Source: Linnemannia hyalina (Eukaryota > Mortierellomycota > Mortierellomycetes > Mortierellales > Mortierellaceae). Taken from it: DNA of 64,000 bases. The notes below the pieces were generated by a model. The model did not search any database. It was given only the letters and a program-made list of their open reading frames with translations, and was not told where the DNA came from. Below, one piece after another: positions 48,634 to 59,316 of the stretch. Made by a program: the position numbers and the translations under genes. The stretch spans positions 682,001-746,000 of the forward strand of contig JAHRHY010000018.1 of NCBI GenBank assembly GCA_019671135.1. The letters are read 5' to 3'. The stretch's first letter is position 1; every line of letters begins with the position of its first letter.

Positions 48634-48984
48634 ATGTCATCACACCACACCGCCTCTTCGTCCTCCTCCAAGCCAGCACTGACCCTCCGCATATCATCCA
48701 TCCTCGCCACCGCGGTCCTGCTACTCCTCACAACAACAACCCTGACACCAGTATCAGCCAAGGGTGGCCACTTCCCGGCGGCGGTGACAGACACATCCGG
48801 TTCGTGCATCAAACGGTACTCCTTGATCTACGACCACGAGATGACCAACTGCGTCGTCAAGTTCCCCAACCCAAACCTTGACTACTACTACGGCAGGAAC
48901 AACTGTAACCTAGAAGTCGCCAATATGTTCCAGAAATGCGCCCAAACTTGTATCCCTCCCGCCGCCACCTTTTCCAACAGCTAG
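48634..48984 (+). CDS. Small secreted cysteine-containing protein (unknown function)
   Basis: Single exon, 116 aa. A Ser/Lys N-region and a hydrophobic core (ISSILATAVLLLLTTTTL) form a signal peptide with likely cleavage after PVSA (about residue 42). The mature ~74-residue protein has five Cys in the pattern SC...NC...NC...KC-x2-TC and a Tyr-rich LDYYYGRNNC segment. No known family recognised; small secreted Cys proteins of this size are often candidate effectors or cell-wall proteins, but nothing here shows that. The ATG at 48634 is chosen as the start of the signal peptide; the frame is open further upstream through non-coding-like sequence. The gene converges on ERGIC2 with 204 bp between stops. 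Confidence 0.7.
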   Translation: MSSHHTASSSSSKPALTLRISSILATAVLLLLTTTTLTPVSAKGGHFPAAVTDTSGSCIKRYSLIYDHEMTNCVVKFPNPNLDYYYGRNNCNLEVANMFQKCAQTCIPPAATFSNS

Positions 48985-49188
48985 TGAGGAAGGGAGGGAT
49001 TGTTTAGGATGAAGATTGTTGGTGTGATAGGAAAGGGTGAGAATGCAAGGAGAAAGTAAACGATATTTTTTATTCTATAGCTGCTTGATTGCTTGTACCT
49101 TGGCATGTTTGTCCCTGTTTTTTTTTCCTCATCAAATCTGGCAGTATGTGAAGGGGGTATCAAGGAAACTAAGAAACATTCCATTCCC

Positions 49189-50891
49189 TTATACATTATG
49201 TCTCTTGAGGGGAGCCTGCTCCGGTCGGATGGTGTAATAAATGGCACTCAAGACCTTGTGTGCCATACCTGCAGTAACATAATACCCTCCGACCAGACCT
49301 GCAAGTCGGACCAACAAGTGTCCAAATGACATGGACGATTCTTCCGAGATCACCAGCGTCATGGGTTCGAATTCGTATTTGAAGAACAAGCCCGGGATGC
49401 CTTGATGCTCGTCAAATGTTCGGCGATATTCGCTGACCGAGTACTGGTTCGTCAGCAGTTGCTTTTTCGAGCGATCTATTATTCATGATGAATGAGATTG
49501 ATGTTGGTAACGGGTATTGTTGTCACGATGTTCCTATAGATCCTTTCAGCGCATGGTCCCTGTCCTGAAACTGTGCAATGAGTCGTTTCGTAAACCTACC
49601 GATATAGATCGTAGGAACAACAACCAAGAAGTACTGGAACGCCTCGAATGCTATATGATCAAAGTGAGAGCGAACGTTTGTGTAAGTGTCGAACCTTGCA
49701 ACCCACTTCTTCAGTCCACAAACCGTATGATTTAATGAAAGCAAATGATTTGGCAAAAATCCCTTACATGTGCGCGAGAGTTCAAAGCTATCATCCAAGG
49801 GGTTGACGATGGCAGGGTAGAGTTCTCCAAACGACAACTCGTGGATACTATGGGTCATATTCATGACTAAATTGATCACAATAAGGATAAGCAAGAAGCA
49901 ATTAGCCACATCATACCGGTGATGGTAATACCTGTCTGCCTACAGCACTTTTCCATCCAATTTTCATGCTTGCTTTTGTGTGATTCCTGAACTCACCTGA
50001 ATGGTCGCTGTGAGCTCCATAGTATCCATGTCCGACTGCCGTGATGTGCATGTTTCCGCTCAATTTGTTCGCCTCAAAACTTCCAGTGATCCTGCAGGCC
50101 TTGAAGTCCGTGTTTCCTGTTTCGTCCACAACAAAGAAGAGTTGTTCGCGTTAATACACCGATACCCAAAAAAAAAGAAAGCAATTGGCGTTTATCATTT
50201 GGTTTCCTGCTATCGCCTTGATCCTCGCTCTCCACATACCCTTGGAGGCGTGGTCCAGTGCCTCTTTCCTACTAGCTGCACGGATCATCTTTTGGACGTT
50301 GAGAGGTGCGTGGCGGATCTTTTCTGCGTGTGTCGACGAGTACACCTTGAAGTGCTGTAAGACGTAACATGGCAGAAGAAAAGAAAGAAAAGCCGGACGA
50401 ATTAATTATACCAATGCGTTAAAAGGAGTTGAGCACAATTCAGGTGCAGTATAATTGGCTACTTACAGTGGGGATCTTTTCCACTTTTTCTGAAAGCCCG
50501 AGCTGGACATCCGCGATATCTCGAAGGTCAATTCTCAATGCTAACAATGGCCGATTGATATTACAGAACCAGTATTAGCGAGCCAAGTCTAACATGCAGA
50601 GAATATGCGAAACAAGAGACACTCCCGTGTAAAAAAAAATGATATCCAAGCAAACTAACTCTCGCAGGGCATAGCGATGGTGATGTCGAGGTTGATCTGG
50701 AGTTGGTGGTTGACGAGCGGGTCGACAATAAAATTGTAGTCGTTTCGAAGGGTCATGTAGTCCTTGATTTCGCCCATCACTAAGATGCACAGGATGGCCG
50801 AGACAACAAGCGTCAAGATGCCGCCGGACCCTGTCCGCTTCACAAAGCCGGACTCGACCTTTGGAAACGCATCGAATTCCTTGAACTGCAT
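49189..50891 (-). CDS. ERV41: ERGIC2/Erv41-type COPII cargo receptor
   Basis: Predicted 325 aa in seven exons on the minus strand: 50891-50660, 50540-50467, 50354-50240, 50116-49997, 49866-49768, 49650-49600 and 49475-49189. It cycles between ER and Golgi with Erv46 and recruits cargo into COPII vesicles. N-terminal FKEFDAFPKVESGFVKRTGSGG leads into the first span (ILTLVVSAILCILVMGE), then the lumenal start YNFIVDPLVNHQLQINLDITIAMPC. Later landmarks are CRITGSFEANKLSGNMHI, IHELSFGELYPAIVNPLDD, FQYFLVVVPTIY, QYSVSEYRRTF and PGLFFKYEFEPMTLVISEE before the second span near the C-terminus. These follow yeast Erv41 closely. All exon joins preserve frame. The start is chosen by homology; an in-frame upstream ATG at 51203 would add about 100 leader-like residues. 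Confidence 0.92.
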
Positions 50892-51940
50892 CGTTGTTGT
50901 GTGTTGTGATGCTCCTGGAGGCTGACTCTTTGTTGGGTATTCTGGAGGTTCGTGTCGTTGAGGGTCGGTGAAAGCTATCGAGGAGTTGGTTTGACACACG
51001 TAAAAAGTAAAGGTCAAGGGGGAGGTGGTGTGCAAGGGGATGGCGATGATGAGCAGCAACCAAAAGAAAAAGAAATAGAAAGGGAGGGAGCCCGAAAGGG
51101 GTTGGTTGTAAGGTGCTTCCACAGACAGGTGAGGAGATATGTTCGTTAAGGGGTCTGAGACGTTACATTCAAAAAATAAAGTTGGTGGCGCACTTACAAC
51201 CACAATGCACAGGTCCTGAAGACAACGACATTTGTTATTTTGCCTACTCTGAATCTTGGGCTGCTGTCTATTGAAAACACACGCTTGATCGCATGTTTAG
51301 TTTTCATTGTTTTCATTTATTACTTCATTCTTCCCATTCACTCAACAACCCTGCATCAGCTATCATGAGAGTTTGATAGGCCAGATCAGTGTCATTCAAG
51401 AAAGAAATGAAAACTGCGACTTACACTTCATCTCACCCTTCGCATTCCTCTTCTTCTGTTCTTCATAACCCCTTATTTCCCCACCGCAGCCGCTCGCAGC
51501 CCTGCTATCAATAATGCAGAGCAGGTCCAGATTTGACCACATTCCCAGCGGCGGCACCGGCGTGACCCTGACTCTGGCGGGTCTCATTGACGAGAGTCAT
51601 CGTGAGTTGCTATCCCAAACCTTACAGATTTACTAAAAGCCCATTGTGCTAGAAAATGAAATGAGTAAAAATGAGCAGAAAGAAGTGTGTGGATAAGAGT
51701 CGGTGAGAGGGAAGGCAGGGGACCTTTACTGATATCAGCAACAGGGATCAAAAGCAGTCCGTTGTTCTGTTCCTTCCAGCGCTCAACACAAATACTTGAC
51801 CTCCTTTCTTTCTTCACCTCTCCTTCCTTCAATCGATCATTTCTTTATTCAGCCTTTCTTCTCCTCAACACCTCCTTCCTACTCACTCACTTACTCACTC
51901 ACAACAAAAGCAATATCAGAAAAACAAACAAACAGCAAGA
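50892..51940. other. Divergent intergenic region between ERGIC2 and the M28 pseudogene
   Basis: About 1 kb. A GC-richer patch at 51480-51600 has a short open frame on + (from the ATG near 51512) without recognisable homology. A CT-rich leader with repeated ACTCACTT precedes 51941. Confidence 0.5.
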
Positions 51941-53299
51941 ATGGTCAAGGTCCAGACTCTCGCTTTCTTGTCCCTCGCCTCGACTGCCTCGACTGCCCCC
52001 GCCTAATGGGAGCAGTAGACCCTCGACATGGTCAAGGACACAGTCATCTCCCACGCCATCCACTTCAGCAACAACACCAACGGCGACAGCACCCTCCGTC
52101 TCGTCCAGACCGCAGAGGACAAGACCCCCCTTTGGATGACCGTGGGCCAGCGCATGGAGTTCCTCCGCAAGAACATCGGATAATGCACATCACCGACCAC
52201 CAGGACTTTAAGCCCTCCCTCCGCTCCATGATTCATTTGCGTACGTGTTCGCCGTTGTTTTTGTTCTGTGTATTTGTTTGCTTGTTTGGCATGTCTTGGC
52301 GTATGCGTGACAACAATGGTCCACAGGGAGAGGATTGTGAGGTCCCAAAATTGTGTTGCGACGTTCCAAACAACATTAACACTGTCTTTAGGCTCGTGTC
52401 TTTTCTTTTTCTCTTCTTCTTCTCTTCGCTCGGTTCGCACTGACAACCAACGCCGCGTTTTTCTTTTTATGTTTCCCTTCTTTGTAACCCTTCCTAAGAA
52501 GGAGGTGCAATAGGCCAAATACAGTCGTTATGTCAAAAGCCTCTCGGCTGCCAACATGGAAGTTGCCCTCAAGGAGTTTACTTCATTCCACAATCGCTAC
52601 TGCAGATCCAAGACTGACTAGCTGTCTGCCCAATGGCTTTACAAGCAGATTAGCGACTTGATCGAGGAGTCCGACGCCGACTCGGATGTCAGCATTCGCA
52701 AGTTCCAGCACAAGTGGGACCAGTTCTCCATCATTGGTATCGACCCTCTTTCCTTCCCATGCTGTCGTCCGTTGTTAAAAACTCGGTTCTTGTTTTTTAT
52801 TTCCCACTTGAGGGGAACCATCACTTTTAATAATATAGTTCGTTTCGAGGGAAAGGACGAGTCACTCGCTAGCCAGCCCGCCATTGTCGGTGCCCATCAG
52901 GATTCTGTCAACCGCCGGAACCCTCTCTGGGGTCGTTCCCCTGGCGCCGATGGCGATGGTTCAAGAACCGTCACTACCTTGGAGGTCTTCCGCTCCTTTG
53001 TTGGTACTGGATTCCGGCCCACCCGCCGCGTCGAGTTTCATTGGTACTCTGCCGAGGAGGCTGGTCTCTTGGGATCCCAGGATGTTGCCGAGAACTACGA
53101 GAAAAAGGATATCGAGGTCATTGTCATGATTCAGGTGAGTCGTTCAATCCAGGCTTTGGCCATACTTGTCCAAGTTGTGCTCGTGTACGCAATTGGAGTT
53201 TTCAACTTTGCTAACTTTTACTCTTAAACTTTCGCTCTCTTGTGGAACGATATGACAGAGTATGTTCTGCACCAAAAATTCATGATGAGCTACGTGTGA
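51941..53299 (+). pseudogene. M28-family leucine aminopeptidase pseudogene (stops, frameshift, 3' truncation)
   Basis: Remains of a secreted zinc aminopeptidase of the fungal Lap1/M28E type. The signal peptide (VKVQTLAFLSLASTASTAPA) is followed in frame by TAA at 52004 and TAG at 52016. The prodomain continues (STLRLVQTAEDKTPLWMTVGQRMEFLRKNIG), with another in-frame TAA at 52181 and a shift into MHITDHQDF. After a likely intron (to 52513), KSLSAANMEVALKEFTSFHNRYC is interrupted by TAG at 52619. The catalytic part keeps Zn-binding AHQDS and the YSAEEAGLLGS glutamates. After a GTGAGT donor at 53134 the expected next exon seems present as NDMTEYVLHQKF, but its acceptor looks lost (GG for AG). 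Homology ends near 53299, where an LTR-like stretch begins. The C-terminal zinc ligands are missing. Confidence 0.85.
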
Positions 53300-53407
53300 T
53301 TAGGAGCCCTATGACGGCGTGACAACAGCGATAGCGGGGCTCTTGTAGCGGCTTGGCTGTCCGGCTTTTCATTTGGCTATCTGGCTGATGATCCCTGTTG
53401 GTTTTTT

Positions 53408-53685
53408 TGTTCCGGGGTATCAGTAACAGCAACAGAGCAAGGAGATGCGAACAGGGGAATAGAGGGAGATACTAACGAGAGTGGGGATAACGAGAGCTAG
53501 TGATTGGGAGGAAGGGCTAGAAACGGATGCTGTTTATTGTACAGGGAGAGAAAGGCATTTATACAGGTGCTAGGAGGCGAGGTTGTTAGGGAGAGTGAAC
53601 GCGCGGTTGGGCCTGGTTAGAATGGAGGCGCGGTTGTTGTGAAGAGCGGAGGCGAAGTAAGAGAACAGTCTACTTTACCATCACA
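53408..53685 (-). mobile_element. Possible solo LTR / LTR-retrotransposon remnant
   Basis: Read on the minus strand, this ~278-bp stretch starts TGTGATGG and ends CCGGAACA, so it has TG...CA ends. It contains a TATAAA (53563-53558) followed 20 nt later by AATAAA (53538-53533), the compact promoter/poly(A) pair expected in an LTR. It lies where the M28 gene breaks off and 12 bp from the stop of the LRR gene. I found no second LTR, no clear primer-binding site and no target-site duplication, so the call and the ends are tentative. Confidence 0.35.
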
Positions 53686-53697
53686 ATATGGACATTG

Positions 53698-55032
53698 CTA
53701 AAATATGACGCCAATAATGGTCACAGTCGAGTTGGTCCTGAGTGCCTCAGACAGCGCCTGAGCTCCGTCGTCTCCGATTGCGTTGTCCTCCAAGTCCAAA
53801 GTGGTCAGGGTCGAGTTGGCCTTGAGTGCCTCAGACAGTGCCTGAGCTCCGTTGTCTCCGATCGAGTTGCCCCACAAGTCCAAAGTGGTCAGGGTCGAGT
53901 TGGCCTTGAGTGCCTCAGAGAGTGCCTGAGCTCCATTATCTCCGATCGAGTTGCCCCACAAGTACAAAGTGGTCAAGGTTGAGTTGACCTTGAGTGCCTC
54001 AGACAGTGCCTGAGCTCCGTTGTCTCCGATCGCGTTGTCCTCCAAGTCCAAAGTGGTCAGGGTCGAGTTGACCTTGAGTGCCTCAGACAGCGCCTGAGCT
54101 CCGTTTTCTCCGATCAAGTTGCCCAACAAGTCTAAAGTGGTCAGGGTCGAGTTGACCTTGAGTGCCTCAGACAGTGCCTGAGCTCCGTTTTTTCCGATCG
54201 AGTTGCCCCTCAAGTCCAAAGTGGTCAGGGTCGAGTTGGCCTTGAGTGCCTCAGAGAGTGCCTGAGCTCCATTATCTCCGATCGAGTTGCCCCTCAAGCC
54301 CAAAGTGGTCAGGGTCGAGTTGGCCTTGAGTGCCTCAGAGAGTGCCTGAGCTCCATTATCTCCGATCGAGTTGCCCCACAAGTACAAAGTGGTCAAGGTC
54401 GAGTTGACCTTGAGTGCCTCAGAGAGTGCCTGAGCTCCGTTGTCTCCGATCGCGTTGTCCTCCAAGTCCAAAGTGGTCAGGGTCGAGTTGACCTTGAGTG
54501 CCTCAGACAGCGCCTGAGCTCCGTTTTCTCCGATCAAGTTGCCCAACAAGTTTAAAGTGGTCAGGGTCGAGTTGACCTTGAGTGCCTCAGACAGTGCCTG
54601 AGCTCCGTTTTTTCCGATCGAGTTGCCCCTCAAGTCCAAAGTGGTCAAGGTCGAGTTGACCTTGAGTGCCTCAGACAGTGCCTGAGCTCCGTTGTCTCCG
54701 ATCAAGTTGCCCGACAAGTCCAAAGTGGTCAGAGTCGAGGTAGCCATGACACTAAGAACTAATTTGTCTCTGCCAGATGTCAGTGATCGTTTTCCATAGG
54801 CAGAGCTCGTAATCCTCAGGCTTTGTATAAGGTGCTTGTTTCTCTCAACAGATTCCAGGCTGGGGCCATGTTCCGACAAGACGACAGATCTGTAGAGTGA
54901 AGGCGTGAAAGAGTCGTTCCAATCCTGACTCACACGCGCACAGGTCGCGAGATCTTTGAGGCCAAGGCTGCTGGCAATTCTTGAGCGAATCTCATGTAGA
55001 TCGAGGGGATGTGTCTGGAATATCTTATTCAT
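53698..55032 (-). CDS. F-box protein with twelve near-identical 28-residue leucine-rich repeats
   Basis: Single exon, 444 aa. The N-terminus (about 10-50) is F-box-like: PLDLHEIRSRIASSLGLKDLATCARVSQDWNDSFTPSLYRSV. A linker (KHLIQSLRITSSAYG) leads into twelve tandem 28-residue repeats of the RNI/NLRC type, consensus NSTLTTLDLxGNxIGDNGAQALSEALK. Variable positions sit on the predicted concave face (SGNL, RGNS, LGNL, EDNA, WGNS). It ends in a short cap (TNSTVTIIGVIF). It is not of the same LRR type as the F-box array at 34-44 kb. The likely role is an SCF-type substrate receptor or binding scaffold, by inference from domains. Repeats are almost identical in DNA, including a 420-bp duplicated block (see findings). 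Confidence 0.87.
   Translation of the reverse strand: MNKIFQTHPLDLHEIRSRIASSLGLKDLATCARVSQDWNDSFTPSLYRSVVLSEHGPSLESVERNKHLIQSLRITSSAYGKRSLTSGRDKLVLSVMATSTLTTLDLSGNLIGDNGAQALSEALKVNSTLTTLDLRGNSIGKNGAQALSEALKVNSTLTTLNLLGNLIGENGAQALSEALKVNSTLTTLDLEDNAIGDNGAQALSEALKVNSTLTTLYLWGNSIGDNGAQALSEALKANSTLTTLGLRGNSIGDNGAQALSEALKANSTLTTLDLRGNSIGKNGAQALSEALKVNSTLTTLDLLGNLIGENGAQALSEALKVNSTLTTLDLEDNAIGDNGAQALSEALKVNSTLTTLYLWGNSIGDNGAQALSEALKANSTLTTLDLWGNSIGDNGAQALSEALKANSTLTTLDLEDNAIGDDGAQALSEALRTNSTVTIIGVIF
53710..54750. repeat. 84-bp coding tandem repeat, about 12 copies, with 420-bp higher-order period
   Basis: The unit (84 bp, 28 codons) recurs head to tail with few substitutions. The block from about 54010 matches the block from about 54430 almost base for base at an exact 420-bp offset (five units), showing a recent multi-unit duplication. 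Confidence 0.95.
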
Positions 55033-56384
55033 AAAGCTGAAGAACGTGATCGTGACGGGGATGACGAGTAGAGTGATGATGGGTCACAAGAAGGTGCGAT
55101 AACGAAGGAATGAGGAAAAGGAGGTAAGGAAGAAAGAACGAAATGAAGAGGATAAGCAAAATGACAATGATGTTGAGTTGTCAATGACGACAGACACTAA
55201 TTGTAAATGCGACAGAGAAAGAGAGTGTGAATGAGGGAATGAGTAAGAGAAGGAAGGAGAGAGAGACAAGAGTGCATGGGGAAAGTGGAGAAGGCAAGAA
55301 AAAGATCGCATGACATATTGTTCAAGCAATTCATACGATTTGGCAACTTCCATGAGGCCTCCCTTTCTTTCAGAGCTATCACGCTTTCGAGACAACAGAT
55401 TAACATGGTCTACAGCAAACAAACGGAGGGGATGTGAGGAATGTCAGAAGGGGCAACTTAACGCGGGAGTATGATGTATCATGGTTGCCAAAGAAAATTT
55501 CAAGGGAGCCGAGGAAAAATTCAAGGGTGCCAGTCGACCGATCACCTACAAAGTGCACTGCCATTGTCCCTCCTCTGTCGATTTGCTGTTTATTTGCTTT
55601 ACCAATTCTTGTGCAAGATAAACGTTCTTTGTACGCATGAATTCTCAATGTGGAGCACAGCCTTCGACGAAACTCTAACATTCTTAACCTCATTCCTTCA
55701 CTAATCCAGCCTTGACCACATCTCTCCAAACATTTCTCTGATTTCATAGGAGCGAATGCAGCAATTCAGGACGCGATCGTGTTGAGGAACTACTACTACG
55801 CGATGCAGGATGAAACCGCAGACATACAACCATCTTCATCGCGTTTGAAGAGTATCGCCAGGAGCGCTTCGCATCCGCCCACAAGCATACGATACCAGCG
55901 AACGGTTGCCAGCGACTCTTCCGCAAGGCAGAACAAAAAAAAAGATCAAGACAGAGCGGATTGTCATTTTGTTGCTAGCCCAAACATCGCCTCTTCACAT
56001 ATGCCCGCTAAGCCCTTGAACTTTTTTTTTTTTTTTTTTTTTTTTCCTTTCTCATGTCGAAATAATACGTCAATGTGGCCAAGGACGTCCCACATATATA
56101 CATATAGTCTGAGACAGTAACCCGTCCACAGGTCGCCTTTTTGCCACTTGTGGCTGACCCCACCGACCATTCAAAGTCTTCCCACAAAAGAGTCTTTATC
56201 CTTGCACTGAAGGAACTGAGGAATACGGCAAGAACAGGAAGGAATTGTTTAATAATGAACATAAGAATAGCGATATGGTAAGGTAACATTGGGATTGCCC
56301 CTAATGCGTGTTACTAGGATTTTGTAAGAGAGAAAGAAAGGGGGGGTAACTTGACTGAAAAGGAAAAAAAAAAAGCATCTGACT
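55033..56384. other. Intergenic region with (T)24 tract
   Basis: From 55080 to 55300 the sequence is purine-rich on +, the CT-rich leader of the minus-strand LRR gene. A run of 24 T occurs at 56022-56045. The open frames around 55400-55930 have no recognisable homology. Confidence 0.55.
56022..56045. repeat. Poly(T)24 tract
   Basis: Uninterrupted T run directly visible in the intergenic region. Confidence 0.95.
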
Positions 56385-57710
56385 TCAAGGTTTCCGGAAG
56401 GAAGGAGGGACGAGAGCGTGAGGTCCCTTTGGCTCCAGGACCGTCTGACTCTCGATCTCCCTGGCAATTTGATCCAGATCCTTCGCCATCCGCGGGTCGC
56501 GGTACAATGACGATCCATTCCCATCGCCACTGTTGTTGCTGTTGACGTTAGTGGTACTGGCGCTGCCACTATGACTGTAAGCAGGCTGTCCAAAGTACGC
56601 AGATACCCTCGTACCTCCCTCGATGGCTGCCGGATGACCAGGCAATGACTGAGCTCCCATCGCGACAAGATCTGGGTACGCCATGACTGCCGAGTGGTGG
56701 AGTGGCGACGTGACCAAAGTAGTCGGCGTCGCAGGTCCTGAGGATCCGATCAAGATCGACGAAGGGCCATACCCACGCGTGGGGGTCAGGGGCGGGTAGT
56801 GACCATCCTGGTCCAGATCCTGAGCAGTAACGGTCCGTATGGGAACTCCGGGAGAGAACCGCTGGATCGTGGCCTCCTCCTCGGGAACAAGACTCTGGGG
56901 GCCGGCAATATGGCGAGGTGCCGCTGAGGAAAGCTGGACCGTGTTCTTGACAAATGTGTGAATCGTAGGTGGTCGGTTGTCTGGTGGCGAGGCCGGTGAG
57001 GATGTCGACGAGGATCCATACGGGTCCAACTGTGGTTTCTGTTGGTTTGACTTGGTAGACGGGACTCGGATATGGTTTACTGTCATCTGCTGGAAGGGGA
57101 TATAATCCTTGTTGTCGGAAAACGTTCCCTTGCGGCTGCTGGTATTCCATGATGACGACGAGTCCTCTGCCTGGAGAAGTGCTGCTGCCAGAGCGGCGTC
57201 TGACCCTGCGTCACCGTTGCCGTTACTGTTAGTTCCTCCCAAGTTAGACTTTGACGACGATTTGGTGATTCCAAACAAGCTGCGTTTCTTGCTGACGACT
57301 GTGGACGGCGTCGAGACAATCTCGTCGCTGGCGGCGTATCCTGCGTAGAGCGGGAGTGTCGTCATGGCGGGTGAGGGCGGCTCCGAACCTTCAACAATCG
57401 CATGTGGTGGTGGCGGCGGGGTGTACACGGCCTGGACAGTAGGCTGGGATGAAGAGATGTAGGCTGGACCCCTTGGCGCATAAATCGTCCTGCTGAAACC
57501 AGCCTCGTTCTTCTCGAAATCACCGCCACCCCCTTGTAGCCTGGACGACGGCGCGTCGGGCTTTTGAGCATGAGGCGTCGGCTGCGATGACGACCGGTGT
57601 CTCCTCCAGAAAATGAATCCGGCCACGCCTGCAGCCAAAATGGCAAGTGCAACTCCTGCACCTATTCCTCCTTTGGCGCCTGCAGACAGTCCTGAGCTGT
57701 CGTTATTATT

Positions 57711-57748
<38 letters not shown>

Positions 57749-59316
57749 CGTTGTTGTCGTTAGGGTCACCGCTGCCGCCGCCGCCTACCCCAGGAACAGG
57801 GCCACCGGTGTATTTATTTTTCCATGTCCATGTCCCAGTATCGATTACAGCCACGGCTGGTGTTGCAAAAACGTCAAGGTTGTTCTTCTTATTTTGACCT
57901 AGAATCATGTAGTCAAAAAAATAGAAAAATTGAGTGCATTAGCATCCATGAATCAAATGCACTGCGTTTTGAGTTGACTGCGGTAAAAACGGCATAGTCC
58001 GTTGAAAGAGTGGTCTAATGCCGCCGCTGAGTCGACCACCGCATGAGGACCATATCCATCCCCTGCGGCAATTCGGCTGATCGTCCATACAATCGTGCTC
58101 CATTTTTTTCAGTCTAAATCATCGTAATAAAAGCCTTACCTCCAACAATGACAATCTGGCCATAGGCGCCCAACTGACAGGCGTGTCCTGCTCGAACCAT
58201 CTCCGTCATAGGGCCAGTGATGTTGACAACCCTCCACGTCCAATCCGTCACATTGAGAATCCAAGCATCGGAAAAGTAAATATCTATGTTGTTGGGTCTA
58301 TTTTTGCCGCCCTGGACAAAGACGTTGCCATCGGGCAGGACCACCCTGCAAGACTGATACCGCGGCGAGGGCGGATTCAATGGGGTGTTGAATGGTCGGC
58401 TTTCAATCAATAATTGACTCACACTCTGTCCGTTCGAGATCAGGAATCCGGCGCTGAGAGGGTAGCAGTTGCCGACCAATCCGTTTGATGGATCTAAATA
58501 GTCGCATCCTCCAAAGACCAACGTCTTGTTCCGAGTTGGAAGAAAGACCGCAAAGGGCTCATAAAGTGCCGGTAAGAATGTATTGTTGGTGGAGAGTGTC
58601 CAGCTCATCTTCGCTGCATTCGAGGGCGACGTGTCCAAAACAGTGAGTTCTTTTGAGAATCTCGCTTCCTGAAGTCCACCATAGATATATACCAGACCAG
58701 TAACCTTGTCCAGGGCCATCCCGACGTTGAATCTCTTGTATCCTACTTGGCTGGCCAGACCAGGCAAAGTCGAGGTTGTGGTCCAAGTCTCGCTTTGGGT
58801 GCTGTATATATAGGAGAGAGGGCCATAGATCCCCCTGTTGCCGCCGGTCACAAAGTGTAGTCCATCCTTGCTAGGCACAGCTTGGACCATGGTGAAGGGC
58901 AAGTTTCCTTGAAGGGACGTCCAGGGAGTGGTTGCCGTGTCGAAGGACTGTGCGAGGTCGAGTTTGAGAAACTGGTTCGATCCTGTGTTGGTGGTATTTG
59001 AAAACTTGATGACTCCTCCATAGAGGTAAAAGTAGCCATCCGCCAGGACTGCCGAAGCAGCAAAGGAGATTGGCTGATATAGAGAGGTGCCCTGGCTGTC
59101 GATTGGGAAAGGAGAGAGCAGGACAAGGAGAAGAAAAGGAAGGAGAATTGTCGAAAGGGAGGCAGAGGTGAATTGGTTGAGGAAGGAAGGATTATTGTGG
59201 TTGTGGCAGCGCCTTGGTGGCGATAGTTTAGGCAGGGTATGTGTACTGTAGTGGTTGTAAAGTTGTTGCTGCTGTTCCTCAGAAGAGGTATGTGGGAAAG
59301 TGTGGAGATGGGTCAT
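56385..59316 (-). CDS. Kelch-repeat single-pass membrane protein with long cytoplasmic tail
   Basis: Predicted 896 aa, exons (minus) 59316-58140 and 57898-56385, phase-1 intron of 241 bp. After a basic N-terminal region, a hydrophobic signal or anchor segment (LSTILLPFLLLVLLSPFPIDSQG) leads to an extracellular kelch beta-propeller. Repeat hallmarks are ADGYFYLYGGV, GLHFVTGGNRG, GLVYIYGGLQ, KTLVFGGCDY, GNVFVQGGKN and GQIVIVGG, with WTW/W-T strand ends. A Gly-rich, then poly-Asn linker precedes one transmembrane span (about residues 470-490, GIGAGVALAILAAGVAGFIFW) followed by RRHR. The ~400-residue tail is Ser/Pro-rich, with Tyr and PPPPP motifs. Many Mortierella proteins share this plan; function is unknown, plausibly carbohydrate or surface sensing. 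The start at 59316 is preferred over 59475, which would add residues encoded by an AATG repeat. Confidence 0.85.
57702..57760. repeat. Trinucleotide (GTT/ATT)n encoding poly-Asn
   Basis: In-frame trinucleotide array in exon 2 of the kelch gene, encoding Asn (with a few Asp) just before the transmembrane span. Confidence 0.95.

Noticed and set aside
51396..51610. GC-richer patch with short open frames on both strands
   Set aside because: No start context, splice structure or homology; may be part of a 5' UTR.
55400..55926. Minus-strand open frames downstream of the LRR gene start
   Set aside because: No domain, no splice structure and no homology; nothing that supports a transposase or other gene.
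56022..56045. Poly(T)24 as the tail of a retroposed gene
   Set aside because: No gene-like sequence ends at the tract and no target-site duplication was seen; treated as a simple repeat.
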